From an uncultured Loktanella sp. (lineage in GTDB: Bacteria; Pseudomonadota; Alphaproteobacteria; Rhodobacterales; Rhodobacteraceae): a stretch of 9,840 nt of DNA. Shown here in pieces: positions 1 to 6,400 of this stretch (position 1 is its first letter; every line of letters begins with the position of its first letter). Location: positions 1 to 9,840 of the forward strand of contig CAJXTP010000098.1 of NCBI GenBank assembly GCA_913061335.1, written 5' to 3'. Made by a program: the position numbers and the translations under genes. Under the pieces are notes generated by a model. It made no database searches. It had not been told where the DNA came from and was given only the letters and a program-made list of their open reading frames with translations.

Positions 1-156
1 GTACAAGACGACACCTACGAATCCCTTTGGCAGAACGACGCAGAATGGGAAGGATGGTTTGTCATGGAATTTGGCGGCGACTTCTATTGGGTCAGTAAAA
101 CAACTCCACCCACCCCGTTTTCCGTTTTAGACGGCAATCAATTGGTCAAAGAATGA
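1..156 (+). CDS. 3' end of an unrecognised protein (partial)
   Basis: The first reading frame is open from the window edge to a TGA at 154-156 and encodes the last 51 residues of a protein whose start lies outside the window. The visible part is acidic and aromatic, with five tryptophans and a proline/threonine-rich stretch (TTPPTP) near the end. I recognise no domain. The stop overlaps the start of the next reading frame as ATGA (153-156), a typical sign of translational coupling, so the two were probably one transcription unit. The coding call rests on the open frame, the overlap and the amino-acid make-up. The function is unknown. Confidence 0.6.
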   Translation, partial: VQDDTYESLWQNDAEWEGWFVMEFGGDFYWVSKTTPPTPFSVLDGNQLVKE

Positions 157-599
157 CACCACTGTCTTTGGCGTACTGGACATCAATTGGGCTGACCATA
201 ACAGCACCCTGGGCCCAAGCTCAGACACTCTGTGACAACATCAATGCGCTAGCGGATCAGACAGCCACGTCTGTGCCGCTCCCGTTCTCCCCCAATACAG
301 TTGCAGCATGCAAGCGGTCACGCGATCTATCTGGGGCCAGCTCCGCCAATTGAGCATGGCCGCACGCCTACCGATCAGCCGAGGCAACGGCCCTGTTCGA
401 TGGATTGTTAAATGCTGTGGCCAACTGTGCCGATCAAGACATCGCGCCAACTATCGATCAGGCCGTGAACCACCCAGATGTTTATGACCTGAGAATATTC
501 ACAATGAACAACGTGGAGGTCGGCCTGTCGATCAAAGACAAAGGTGGCTTACAGAAAACCTATGTCTTCCTACGTGTAACGCCCGCCAGCCCAAAGTAA
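153..599 (+). pseudogene. Small predicted secreted cysteine protein, interrupted by in-frame TGA
   Basis: The frame starting at 153 reads 66 codons, meets TGA at 351-353, and continues open in the same frame to TAA at 597-599, giving 148 codons in total. The part after the stop (AWPHAYRSAEATALFDGLL...) looks like genuine protein and contains no other stop. The N-terminus has a hydrophobic stretch ending in a likely signal peptidase site (WAQA before Q24), though without the usual early Lys or Arg. Cysteines lie at codons 27, 53 and 92, and TGA at codon 67 is one base from TGC or TGT. A Cys there would make four, enough for two disulphides in an exported protein. Simplest reading: a gene with one nonsense mutation, or a base error. 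A separate second gene from TTG 405 is possible but has no good ribosome site. Selenocysteine is unlikely. I do not recognise the family. Confidence 0.6.
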
Positions 600-620
600 T
601 TTGGGCCAGCGAGCAAGTCT

Positions 621-1955
621 CTAGTTCTGCAAATAGACCTCAAGGCTGTCATCCATCGCGTCTTTCCACGCGGTGTGGTGCTTGGGGGCCATGGTGCCAG
701 TCATCACAGATTTATAGCCGTTGTCGCGGAACGTCATGATGCCAGCCTTCTTGTGGCCTTTCCATGCCTTGAACGCCTGACACGCACCCTCAACGTCGAA
801 CGTGGGATAGTCAGTTTCGTCGATCAATTCCTTTATATATCCACCCTGATACCAGATCGCATCATAGTCATCAGCGCCCGCATCTTCGCGCGCAATGCGG
901 TCGGCTACATCGGCAACCATTGCGCCGTGATCAGGGATCTCGATCCGGCCCATGATCACATCACGGATAAACCATGCTTGGGCGTCAAACATGTTAAACG
1001 TGAACCACTGATCCTGCATGCCAAGGTAAAACAGGTCCGGCTCGTTCACATATGCGACACCCTTATATAGGTCAGACGCGGCCAAACGGTTGGCGGTCTT
1101 TAGGCGCAGATCATCTGGCAGGAACGGGAAATGGTGGCGATACCCAGTGCAAAGAATGATTGCATCCACATCGCGGCTGGTGCCATCCTTAAAATGTGCC
1201 GTGTTGCCATCAACGTGGGTCAATAGTGGAACCTCGGCCCAATTGTCAGGCCAATTATAGCCCATCGCAGCAGTGCGGTGGCTCACGGTGATCGATTTCG
1301 CGCCATATTTCCAGCACTGGGACCCGATGTCTTCGGCAGAATAGGACGTGCCGACGATCAGGATATCCTTATCCTTAAACTCCATCGCATCGCGGAAATC
1401 ATGGGCGTGTAGAATACGACCTTTGAATTTATCAAACCCGTCAAACTGTGGGACATTTGGCGTGCTAAAGTGACCAGAGCCGACGATCACATGATCAAAG
1501 CTTTGGGTATAGGTGTGGTCATTTGGTAGGTCGCAGACAGTGACGTTGAACTTATCACCATCCTTTTCAACCCAGCGAACTGCGGTTTCAAACTTGATCC
1601 AATCGCGCACGCCTGCCTTTTCAACGCGGCCCTGAACGTAATCAAACAACACGGCACGGGGCGGATAGCTGGCGATCTGTTTGCCAAAGTGCTCTTCAAA
1701 CGAATAGTCAGCGAATTCGAGGCCTTCCTTGGGGCCGTTGGACCACAGATAGCGGTACATCGATCCGTGCACGGGCTCACCGTATTCATCCAATCCTGTG
1801 CGCCATGAATAATTCCACAAACCACCCCAGTTGGACTGCTTTTCAAAGCAGACGATTTCCGGAATTTCCTCGCCCTTCGCAGCGGCAGATTGGAAGGCAC
1901 GCAGTTGGGCCAAACCTGATGGACCAGCACCGATAACGGCAATACGCTTTTTCAT
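621..1955 (-). CDS. tmm: Trimethylamine monooxygenase (flavin-containing monooxygenase)
   Basis: A 444-residue cytoplasmic flavoprotein. The family oxidises trimethylamine to trimethylamine N-oxide with NADPH and oxygen, and some members also oxidise dimethyl sulphide. Visible motifs in order: FAD-binding GAGPSG (9-14); SNGPKE (72-77), whose Asn73 matches the conserved flavin-side Asn of bacterial FMOs; the FMO signature F-x-G-x3-H-x3-F (F177, G179, H183, F187); NADPH-binding GTSYSA (202-207), with Tyr205 at the position important in bacterial Tmm; and the CTGY strand end (269-272). Its length matches Tmm (about 445), shorter than eukaryotic FMOs. The ATG at 1955 is preceded by GGAG about 10 bases upstream, and the FAD motif follows at once, which fixes the start. 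It lies divergent to a membrane-protein/Rid pair and near gmaS-mgs. The usual downstream partner, the N-oxide demethylase, is not here. Tmm is favoured over a generic FMO by sequence and neighbours. Confidence 0.93.
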   Translation of the reverse strand: MKKRIAVIGAGPSGLAQLRAFQSAAAKGEEIPEIVCFEKQSNWGGLWNYSWRTGLDEYGEPVHGSMYRYLWSNGPKEGLEFADYSFEEHFGKQIASYPPRAVLFDYVQGRVEKAGVRDWIKFETAVRWVEKDGDKFNVTVCDLPNDHTYTQSFDHVIVGSGHFSTPNVPQFDGFDKFKGRILHAHDFRDAMEFKDKDILIVGTSYSAEDIGSQCWKYGAKSITVSHRTAAMGYNWPDNWAEVPLLTHVDGNTAHFKDGTSRDVDAIILCTGYRHHFPFLPDDLRLKTANRLAASDLYKGVAYVNEPDLFYLGMQDQWFTFNMFDAQAWFIRDVIMGRIEIPDHGAMVADVADRIAREDAGADDYDAIWYQGGYIKELIDETDYPTFDVEGACQAFKAWKGHKKAGIMTFRDNGYKSVMTGTMAPKHHTAWKDAMDDSLEVYLQN

Positions 1956-1977
1956 TTTCGACTCTCCAAATGGTTTA

Positions 1978-1991
1978 TGAACATTTGTTCA
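1978..1991. promoter_or_regulatory. Palindrome TGAACA-TT-TGTTCA, possible operator of tmm
   Basis: The two six-base arms are perfect inverted complements around a two-base centre. The site lies 23-36 bases upstream of the tmm ATG, directly downstream of the candidate -10 box, so it would cover the predicted transcription start. That position suits a repressor operator. No regulator gene is in the window to pair with it, and the assignment is inferred from symmetry and position only. Confidence 0.45.
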
Positions 1992-2020
1992 ATTCCACAG
2001 CGATCCTTCCCCTAAGTCAA
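1992..2020 (-). promoter_or_regulatory. Candidate sigma70 promoter of tmm
   Basis: On the minus strand TTGACT (2020-2015) resembles a -35 box (five of six consensus bases). It is followed after 17 bases by TGGAAT (1997-1992), a four-of-six -10 box. The predicted start would fall near 1985, giving a leader of about 30 bases before the tmm ATG. Spacing is optimal but the -10 box is mediocre. Confidence 0.45.
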
Positions 2021-2108
2021 CATTTTTTCCCATTGGTAAATATGAAAGTGTTAGTTTCTTTACATAAAACTAGGCTAAGGTGGTCCGAATATTAAAAGGA
2101 TACGTCAC

Positions 2109-2501
2109 GTGCAAAAACCACACCTTAGCTTTTGGATTGTCGCCATTGCCGGCCTTATTTGGAACCTGATGGGAAGCATGAACTACATTATGCAGACCAA
2201 TCCTGAAACAGTTGCACAGATGCCGGACGTATATCAGATGATCATCAATGGACGACCATCATGGGCCACCGCTGGTTTTGCGATCGCAGTGTTTGGCGGA
2301 TCTGTCGGATGTATCCTGCTACTGTTGCGCAAAAACGTTGCGGTGCCTGTGTTCATGCTGTCGTTGGCGGGTATTGTGCTAACGGTTATCCACGCCACGA
2401 TGCTTGTCGGCATGGTGCCAAGCTCGGTCTTGTCTGTGCTGGTTGGTGGCGCCCTGCTTTGGTATGCCACAATTGCACGCCGTAAGAACTGGCTGGGTTA
2501 A
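2109..2501 (+). CDS. Small four-helix membrane protein of unknown function
   Basis: A 130-residue integral membrane protein starting with GTG at 2109, supported by AAGGA eight bases upstream. Four hydrophobic segments are visible at about residues 8-28, 51-73, 78-101 and 104-123. The short basic tail IARRKNW suggests the C-terminus is cytoplasmic. Between helices 1 and 2 is a polar loop containing MPDVYQMIINGRPSW. I have seen similar small proteins carry vague labels such as 'sugar transporter', but nothing here shows a transport substrate and I assign none. It is followed 12 bases later by the Rid-family gene, so the two probably share a transcript, divergent from tmm. A role linked to methylated amines is only suggested by position. 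Confidence 0.8.
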   Translation: MQKPHLSFWIVAIAGLIWNLMGSMNYIMQTNPETVAQMPDVYQMIINGRPSWATAGFAIAVFGGSVGCILLLLRKNVAVPVFMLSLAGIVLTVIHATMLVGMVPSSVLSVLVGGALLWYATIARRKNWLG

Positions 2502-2513
2502 AGGACTAAACAC

Positions 2514-2855
2514 ATGATCGAACGTATTGAATCTGGGGCTCGGTCCTCAAAAATCGTCAAGCATAATGGCGTGGCGTACATCACTGGCCAAGTGGCCGAA
2601 GGCGACACGATCCAAGAGCAGGTGCAGACCTGTTTGGATAAGATAGACGCGCTATTGATCAAGGCAGGATCAAGCCGCGAAAATATGCTGCGTGTAACGA
2701 TCTGGCTGGCGGATATGTCCGATTTTGCGGGATTAAACGAGGTTTGGAATGCGTGGGTTCCCGAGGGTCACGCCCCTGCGCGCGCATGTGGCGAAGCCAA
2801 ACTGGCGCGGACAGAACTCAAGGTCGAATTTATCGTCGACGCGGCCTACGACTAA
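2514..2855 (+). CDS. Rid family (YjgF/YER057c/UK114) protein
   Basis: A 113-residue protein of about the usual Rid length. These are small trimeric cytoplasmic proteins; the best known, RidA, hydrolyses reactive enamine/imine intermediates such as 2-aminoacrylate to keto acids and ammonium. The segment GHAPARACGEAKL...LKVEF (85-106) matches the conserved C-terminal region. Arg90 aligns with the catalytic Arg105 of E. coli RidA, but the position of E. coli Glu120 appears to be Ile107, so this is probably a divergent subgroup rather than RidA itself. The ITGQVAEG stretch (23-30) is the usual N-terminal strand and turn. The ATG at 2514 has AGGA eight bases upstream. It follows the membrane-protein gene by 12 bases and converges on gmaS. 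A role in clearing imines from amine metabolism is plausible but inferred. No symbol is given because the subgroup is uncertain. Confidence 0.88.
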   Translation: MIERIESGARSSKIVKHNGVAYITGQVAEGDTIQEQVQTCLDKIDALLIKAGSSRENMLRVTIWLADMSDFAGLNEVWNAWVPEGHAPARACGEAKLARTELKVEFIVDAAYD

Positions 2856-2912
2856 GGGTTTTCGCCGAACCCCAGAGTATTTCGAAAAAAGGGAGCAACA
2901 CCTTCGCGGCAT

Positions 2913-2943
2913 AAAAAAACCGCGCCGGTAGGAGCCAGCGCAG
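2913..2943 (-). terminator. Rho-independent terminator of the mgs-gmaS operon
   Basis: On the minus strand CTGCGCTGG (2943-2935) pairs with CCGGCGCGG (2928-2920) over nine positions, two of them G-U, around a six-base loop. It is followed by seven T (2919-2913). On the plus strand the two wobble pairs become C-A mismatches, so the hairpin is clearly better for gmaS than for the convergent Rid gene, although TTTTTG follows on that side too. It lies 24 bases after the gmaS stop. Confidence 0.8.
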
Positions 2944-2966
2944 TTTTTGATCTTTTAGGATTTGGA

Positions 2967-4301
2967 TTAGATATCCATCGTGTTCGCTTTTTCCCAATCT
3001 GAGAAGTAACTGCAGAAATCGTTCCATTCCTGCATCTTCATCTTCAGATATGCGGCGCTGAACTCTTCGCCCATCGCGGCCTTCAGGCCCTTGTCTTTGT
3101 CATACTCGCGCAGCGCATCAAGCATGTTCAGTGGTAGCTTTGGCGCGCCGCGAACCTTGTGACCGTCGGCGTACATATCGATGTCATGACGCTTGCCCGG
3201 ATCGGCCTTTGACCGCACACCCGACAGACCCGCCGCGATGATAATCGCCTGCAACAGATACGGGTTCACTGCACCATCTGGCAGGCGTAATTCAAACCGA
3301 CCTGGGCCGGGAACGCGGACCATGTGTGTCCGGTTGTTGCCCGTCCATGTTACCGTGTTTGGTGCCCAAGTGGCGCCTGACATGGTGCGCGGCGCGTTGA
3401 TCCGTTTGTAGCTGTTCACCGTTGGGTTGGTGATCGCAGCCAATGCAGACGCGTGCTTCATGATCCCACCAAGGAAATGGCGGCCCTTTTCAGACAGCCC
3501 CAATTCAGCGGTTTGCGAGCTGTCGTTGGCATCCATCGCAAACACGTTGACCTTTGATTCCTTGCCCGGCGCATCCCAAACTGAGATGTGCGCGTGACAG
3601 CCGTTGCCTGTCAGGCCTTCAATCGGCTTTGGCATAAACGTTGCGCGGTACCCGTGTTTTTCAGCAACGCATTTGGTCATGAACTTGAAAAAACTGTGCT
3701 TGTCTGCGGTCTTCAGGGCATCGTCAAAGTCCCAATTCATTTCCCACTGGCCGTTCGCGTCTTCGTGGTCGTTTTGGTATGCGCCCCAACCAAGTTCCAG
3801 CATGTAATCTGAAATCTCGCGGATTACATCAAGACGACGCATGAATGCTTGCTGGTCATAACAAGGCTTGGCGGCAGTATCGAATTCGTCACTGATCTGA
3901 TCACCCGCAGGGGTCAGCAAAAAGAACTCAGCCTCGATGCCTGTTTTGACGTGCATGCCCTCTGATGCGGCCTCGGCGATCAGCTTGCGCAACACGTTAC
4001 GCGGGGCTTGATCAACGTCTTTGCCGGACATCACACAGTTGCCCGGAACCCACGCGATTTCCTTATTCCACGGCAGGATGATCACCGCCTCTGGATCCGG
4101 TATGGCCAGCATATCGGGGTGGGCCGGCGTCAGGTCGAGCCATGTGGCGAACCCTGCGAAACCCGCACCGTTCTCCTGCATGTCTGCAATTGCGCGGGCT
4201 GGAACCAACTTTGCACGTTGCCCGCCGAAAAGGTCGGTGAACGAGATCATGAAGTATTTGACGCCGTTATCTTCGGCGAATTTAGCGAGATCAGTTGCCA
4301 T
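2967..4301 (-). CDS. gmaS: Gamma-glutamylmethylamide synthetase
   Basis: A 444-residue cytoplasmic enzyme of the glutamine synthetase fold. The family condenses glutamate and monomethylamine, using ATP, to gamma-glutamylmethylamide, the entry step of the indirect methylamine pathway. Visible features: N-terminal beta-grasp region with YFMISFTDLFGGQRAKLVP (17-35); metal-binding glutamates in GIEAEFFL (121-128); NDHEDANGQWEMNW (177-190); the NGCHAHISVWD loop (233-243), the counterpart of the NGSGMH loop in glutamine synthetase; and GRFELRLPDGAVNPYL (334-349), with the substrate/phosphate arginines. I place the start at ATG 4301, with AGGGA about ten bases upstream. A longer frame to 4412 would run into mgsC and adds unlikely basic sequence. 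It is the last gene of mgsA-mgsB-mgsC-gmaS, 65 bases after mgsC. This context and the sequence favour GmaS over a housekeeping glutamine synthetase. Confidence 0.95.
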   Translation of the reverse strand: MATDLAKFAEDNGVKYFMISFTDLFGGQRAKLVPARAIADMQENGAGFAGFATWLDLTPAHPDMLAIPDPEAVIILPWNKEIAWVPGNCVMSGKDVDQAPRNVLRKLIAEAASEGMHVKTGIEAEFFLLTPAGDQISDEFDTAAKPCYDQQAFMRRLDVIREISDYMLELGWGAYQNDHEDANGQWEMNWDFDDALKTADKHSFFKFMTKCVAEKHGYRATFMPKPIEGLTGNGCHAHISVWDAPGKESKVNVFAMDANDSSQTAELGLSEKGRHFLGGIMKHASALAAITNPTVNSYKRINAPRTMSGATWAPNTVTWTGNNRTHMVRVPGPGRFELRLPDGAVNPYLLQAIIIAAGLSGVRSKADPGKRHDIDMYADGHKVRGAPKLPLNMLDALREYDKDKGLKAAMGEEFSAAYLKMKMQEWNDFCSYFSDWEKANTMDI

Positions 4302-4332
4302 TGTTATGTTTCCCTGTCGAAATTTAAGATCA

Positions 4333-4357
4333 GGCGCGATCCATTGCTGGCCGCGCC
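4333..4357 (-). promoter_or_regulatory. Hairpin in the mgsC-gmaS gap
   Basis: GGCGCG (4357-4352 on the minus strand) pairs perfectly with CGCGCC (4338-4333) around 13 unpaired bases. It sits between the mgsC stop and the gmaS ribosome site in the only sizeable gap of the operon. The sequence after it is T/A-rich (TGATCTTAAATTT) but not a run of T, so it is not a clear terminator. It could partly attenuate, stabilise or direct processing of the transcript. Confidence 0.4.
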
Positions 4358-4366
4358 CTGCTTTAT

Positions 4367-5704
4367 TTAATAGCCAGTGCCGGGCTTGCCGGGATACCAA
4401 TCGGTGCCACAAAGCGGAACTTTTGCCATTGCGGCAGCTTCCATTGTCAGCGCCACAAGATCTTCTGGTTCCAAATTATGCAGGTGGTTTTTGCCGCAAG
4501 CACGCGCAATCGTCTGCGCCTCTAGGGTCATCACCTTCAGGTAGTTGCGCAACCGGCGGCCACCTTCAATCGGGTCAAAACGAGCCATTAGCTCTGGGTC
4601 TTGGGTTGTGATACCAGCAGGATCGCGGCCCTCGTGCCAATCGTCATATGCACCCGCCGTCGTGCCCAACTTGTTGTACTCGGCCTCATACTTTGGATCG
4701 TTATCACCAAGGGCGATCAACGCGGCTGTACCAATTGCAACCGCATCAGCGCCCAGCGCCATCGCCTTAGCCACATCAGCACCAGACCGGATACCACCTG
4801 ACAGAATCAACTGAACCTTACGGTGCATACCCAAATCCTGAAGCGCCTGAACAGCAGGGCGAATAATCGCAAGCGTTGGCTGACCGACATGTTCAATGAA
4901 CACATCTTGGGTCGCAGCCGTGCCACCTTGCATACCGTCAAGAACGATCGCATCAGCGCCCGCCTTAATCGCAAGTGTGACGTCATAATAAGGACGCGCA
5001 CCCGCAACTTTAACGTAGATAGGCACCTTCCAACCGGTGATTTCACGCAGTTCCAAAATCTTAATCTCAAGATCATCTGGACCGGTCCAATCGGGGTGAC
5101 GACAAGCAGAGCGTTGATCGATGCCCTTTGGCAAGTTACGCATATGCGCCACACGGTCAGAGATTTTCTGACCGAGCAGCATGCCACCGCCACCGGGTTT
5201 GGCACCTTGGCCAACCACGATTTCAATCGCGTCTGCTTTGCGCAGATCATCAGGGTTCATGCCGTAACGGGACGGCAAATATTGATAGACCAGCTTGTCG
5301 GAATGACCGCGCTCTTCTTGCGTCATGCCACCGTCGCCAGTGGTCGTGGATGTACCAGCCATCGATGCGCCGCGGCCCAAGGCCTCTTTTGCGGGACCAG
5401 ACAAAGCACCAAACGACATGCCAGCGATTGTGATCGGGATATCCAGCTCAATCGGGTTGGACGCATGCAAGCCACCAATGGTGACAGATGTTTCGCACTT
5501 CTCGCGGTAACCTTCCAACGGATACCGGGAAATCGATGCGCCCATAAACAACAGGTCGTCAAATGACGGCACTTTGCGTTTCGCACCACCACCACGGATG
5601 TCGTAAATGCCAGTTGCGGCAGCACGCCGAATGTCACTGTTCACATCAGCCGAAAACGTCGCCGATTGGCGGGGCGTTGTGGTCGGGATCTTATTATCAG
5701 TCAT
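4367..5704 (-). CDS. mgsC: N-methylglutamate synthase subunit C (FMN glutamate-synthase domain)
   Basis: A 445-residue homologue of the FMN-binding synthase domain of glutamate synthase (GltB). With MgsA and MgsB it should convert gamma-glutamylmethylamide and 2-oxoglutarate to N-methylglutamate and glutamate, this subunit doing the reductive step at FMN. Motifs: GMSFGALSGPAKEALGRG (95-112); GQGAKPGGGGMLLGQK (165-180), the 2-oxoglutarate/flavin loop; VKVAGARP (231-238); DGMQGGTAATQ (256-266); and phosphate-binding GGIRSGADVAKAMALGADAV (303-322). The region that in GltB carries the [3Fe-4S] cysteines corresponds to about 352-367, ending PAGITTQ. It has Asp, Trp, His and Glu but no Cys. The only cysteines are 70, 201, 403 and 432, so a standard cluster is not expected. 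Start ATG 5704 has AAGGGA eight bases upstream. It begins 12 bases after mgsB and precedes gmaS. Confidence 0.93.
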   Translation of the reverse strand: MTDNKIPTTTPRQSATFSADVNSDIRRAAATGIYDIRGGGAKRKVPSFDDLLFMGASISRYPLEGYREKCETSVTIGGLHASNPIELDIPITIAGMSFGALSGPAKEALGRGASMAGTSTTTGDGGMTQEERGHSDKLVYQYLPSRYGMNPDDLRKADAIEIVVGQGAKPGGGGMLLGQKISDRVAHMRNLPKGIDQRSACRHPDWTGPDDLEIKILELREITGWKVPIYVKVAGARPYYDVTLAIKAGADAIVLDGMQGGTAATQDVFIEHVGQPTLAIIRPAVQALQDLGMHRKVQLILSGGIRSGADVAKAMALGADAVAIGTAALIALGDNDPKYEAEYNKLGTTAGAYDDWHEGRDPAGITTQDPELMARFDPIEGGRRLRNYLKVMTLEAQTIARACGKNHLHNLEPEDLVALTMEAAAMAKVPLCGTDWYPGKPGTGY

Positions 5705-5716
5705 GTCAGTTATCCC

Positions 5717-6400
5717 TTAATACGCGCCAGCGTTATCAACATCAAAGTTATATAGCGTACGGGCAGAGCCGTAGCGGGTGAATTCGGACGGGTCGGCGTC
5801 AAAACCAGCCTCATCCAGCAGTCCTTGCAAAATCTCGATATGCTCGGGACGCATTTCTTTCTTTTCGCAATCAGCGCCAAGCGACTTGACCGAACCGCGT
5901 ACAAAGAACCGTGCCTCATAGCAGCTATCGCCCAATGCTTCGCCTGCGTCACCGCAAACCACAAGGTTGCCAGACTGGCCCATAAACGCGGACATGTGAC
6001 CGATGTTTCCTTGGACGACTATATTCACGCCTTTCATGGAAATACCGCAGCGCGATGATGCGTTGCCTTTGACAACGATCAACCCGCCATGACCCGTTGC
6101 ACCCAGATATTGGCTTGCGTCACCTTCAATGACGATCTTACCGGACATGATGTTCTCACCAGTTCCTGGCCCTGCAGACCCGTCGATATTAATCGTCGCC
6201 TGCTGGTTCATGCCGCCACAGTAATAGCCGGTTGAGCCCTTAACAGTGACTTCAATTGGCGCATCAAGACCACAAGCAATCGCATGTGACCCCTTGGCAT
6301 TTTCAATGGTCCAGCTTGTTTGGTTTGTATCAGCCGCTTGGGCGTGAAGCATTTTGTTCACTTCGCGCAGGCCGAGTTCAGATAGGTCGATGGTCTGCAT
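5717..6400 (-). CDS. mgsB: N-methylglutamate synthase subunit B (GXGXG domain)
   Basis: A 227-residue protein corresponding to the C-terminal GXGXG beta-helix domain of glutamate synthase, here a separate polypeptide. Repeated glycine turns are visible: GSTGYYCGGM (55-64), GSAGPGTGENIMSG (74-87), GDASQYLGATGHGG (93-106), GNASSRCGISMKG (112-124), GNIGHMSAFMGQSG (131-144) and GDAGEALGDS (150-159). They alternate with short hydrophobic strands such as KIVIEG and LIVVKG, as in a right-handed beta helix. In glutamate synthase this domain holds the amidotransferase and FMN domains together. A structural role between MgsA and MgsC is therefore inferred. The ATG directly follows the mgsA stop (TAA then ATG), so translation is probably coupled. 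An AAGG sequence inside the mgsA end can serve as the ribosome site. The mgsC start follows 12 bases after its stop. Confidence 0.93.
   Translation of the reverse strand: MQTIDLSELGLREVNKMLHAQAADTNQTSWTIENAKGSHAIACGLDAPIEVTVKGSTGYYCGGMNQQATINIDGSAGPGTGENIMSGKIVIEGDASQYLGATGHGGLIVVKGNASSRCGISMKGVNIVVQGNIGHMSAFMGQSGNLVVCGDAGEALGDSCYEARFFVRGSVKSLGADCEKKEMRPEHIEILQGLLDEAGFDADPSEFTRYGSARTLYNFDVDNAGAY

Noticed and set aside
358..392. Stem-loop after the TGA as a selenocysteine insertion element
   Set aside because: It is short, has an internal mismatch loop and a 12-base apical loop without clear element-specific features. No selenoprotein family is recognisable, so it is mentioned only as a remote alternative.
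2856..2872. GGGTT / AACCC hairpin right after the Rid gene as a terminator
   Set aside because: It has only five pairs and is followed by CAGAGTATTTCG rather than a T run, so it is too weak to call.
4302..4412. N-terminal extension of gmaS to ATG 4412
   Set aside because: It would overlap the end of mgsC, adds 37 basic residues not seen in GmaS proteins, and has a weaker start context than ATG 4301.
4823..5566. 247-codon plus-strand open frame opposite mgsC
   Set aside because: It lies entirely within a gene with clear FMN-domain motifs. The product has no domain signs.
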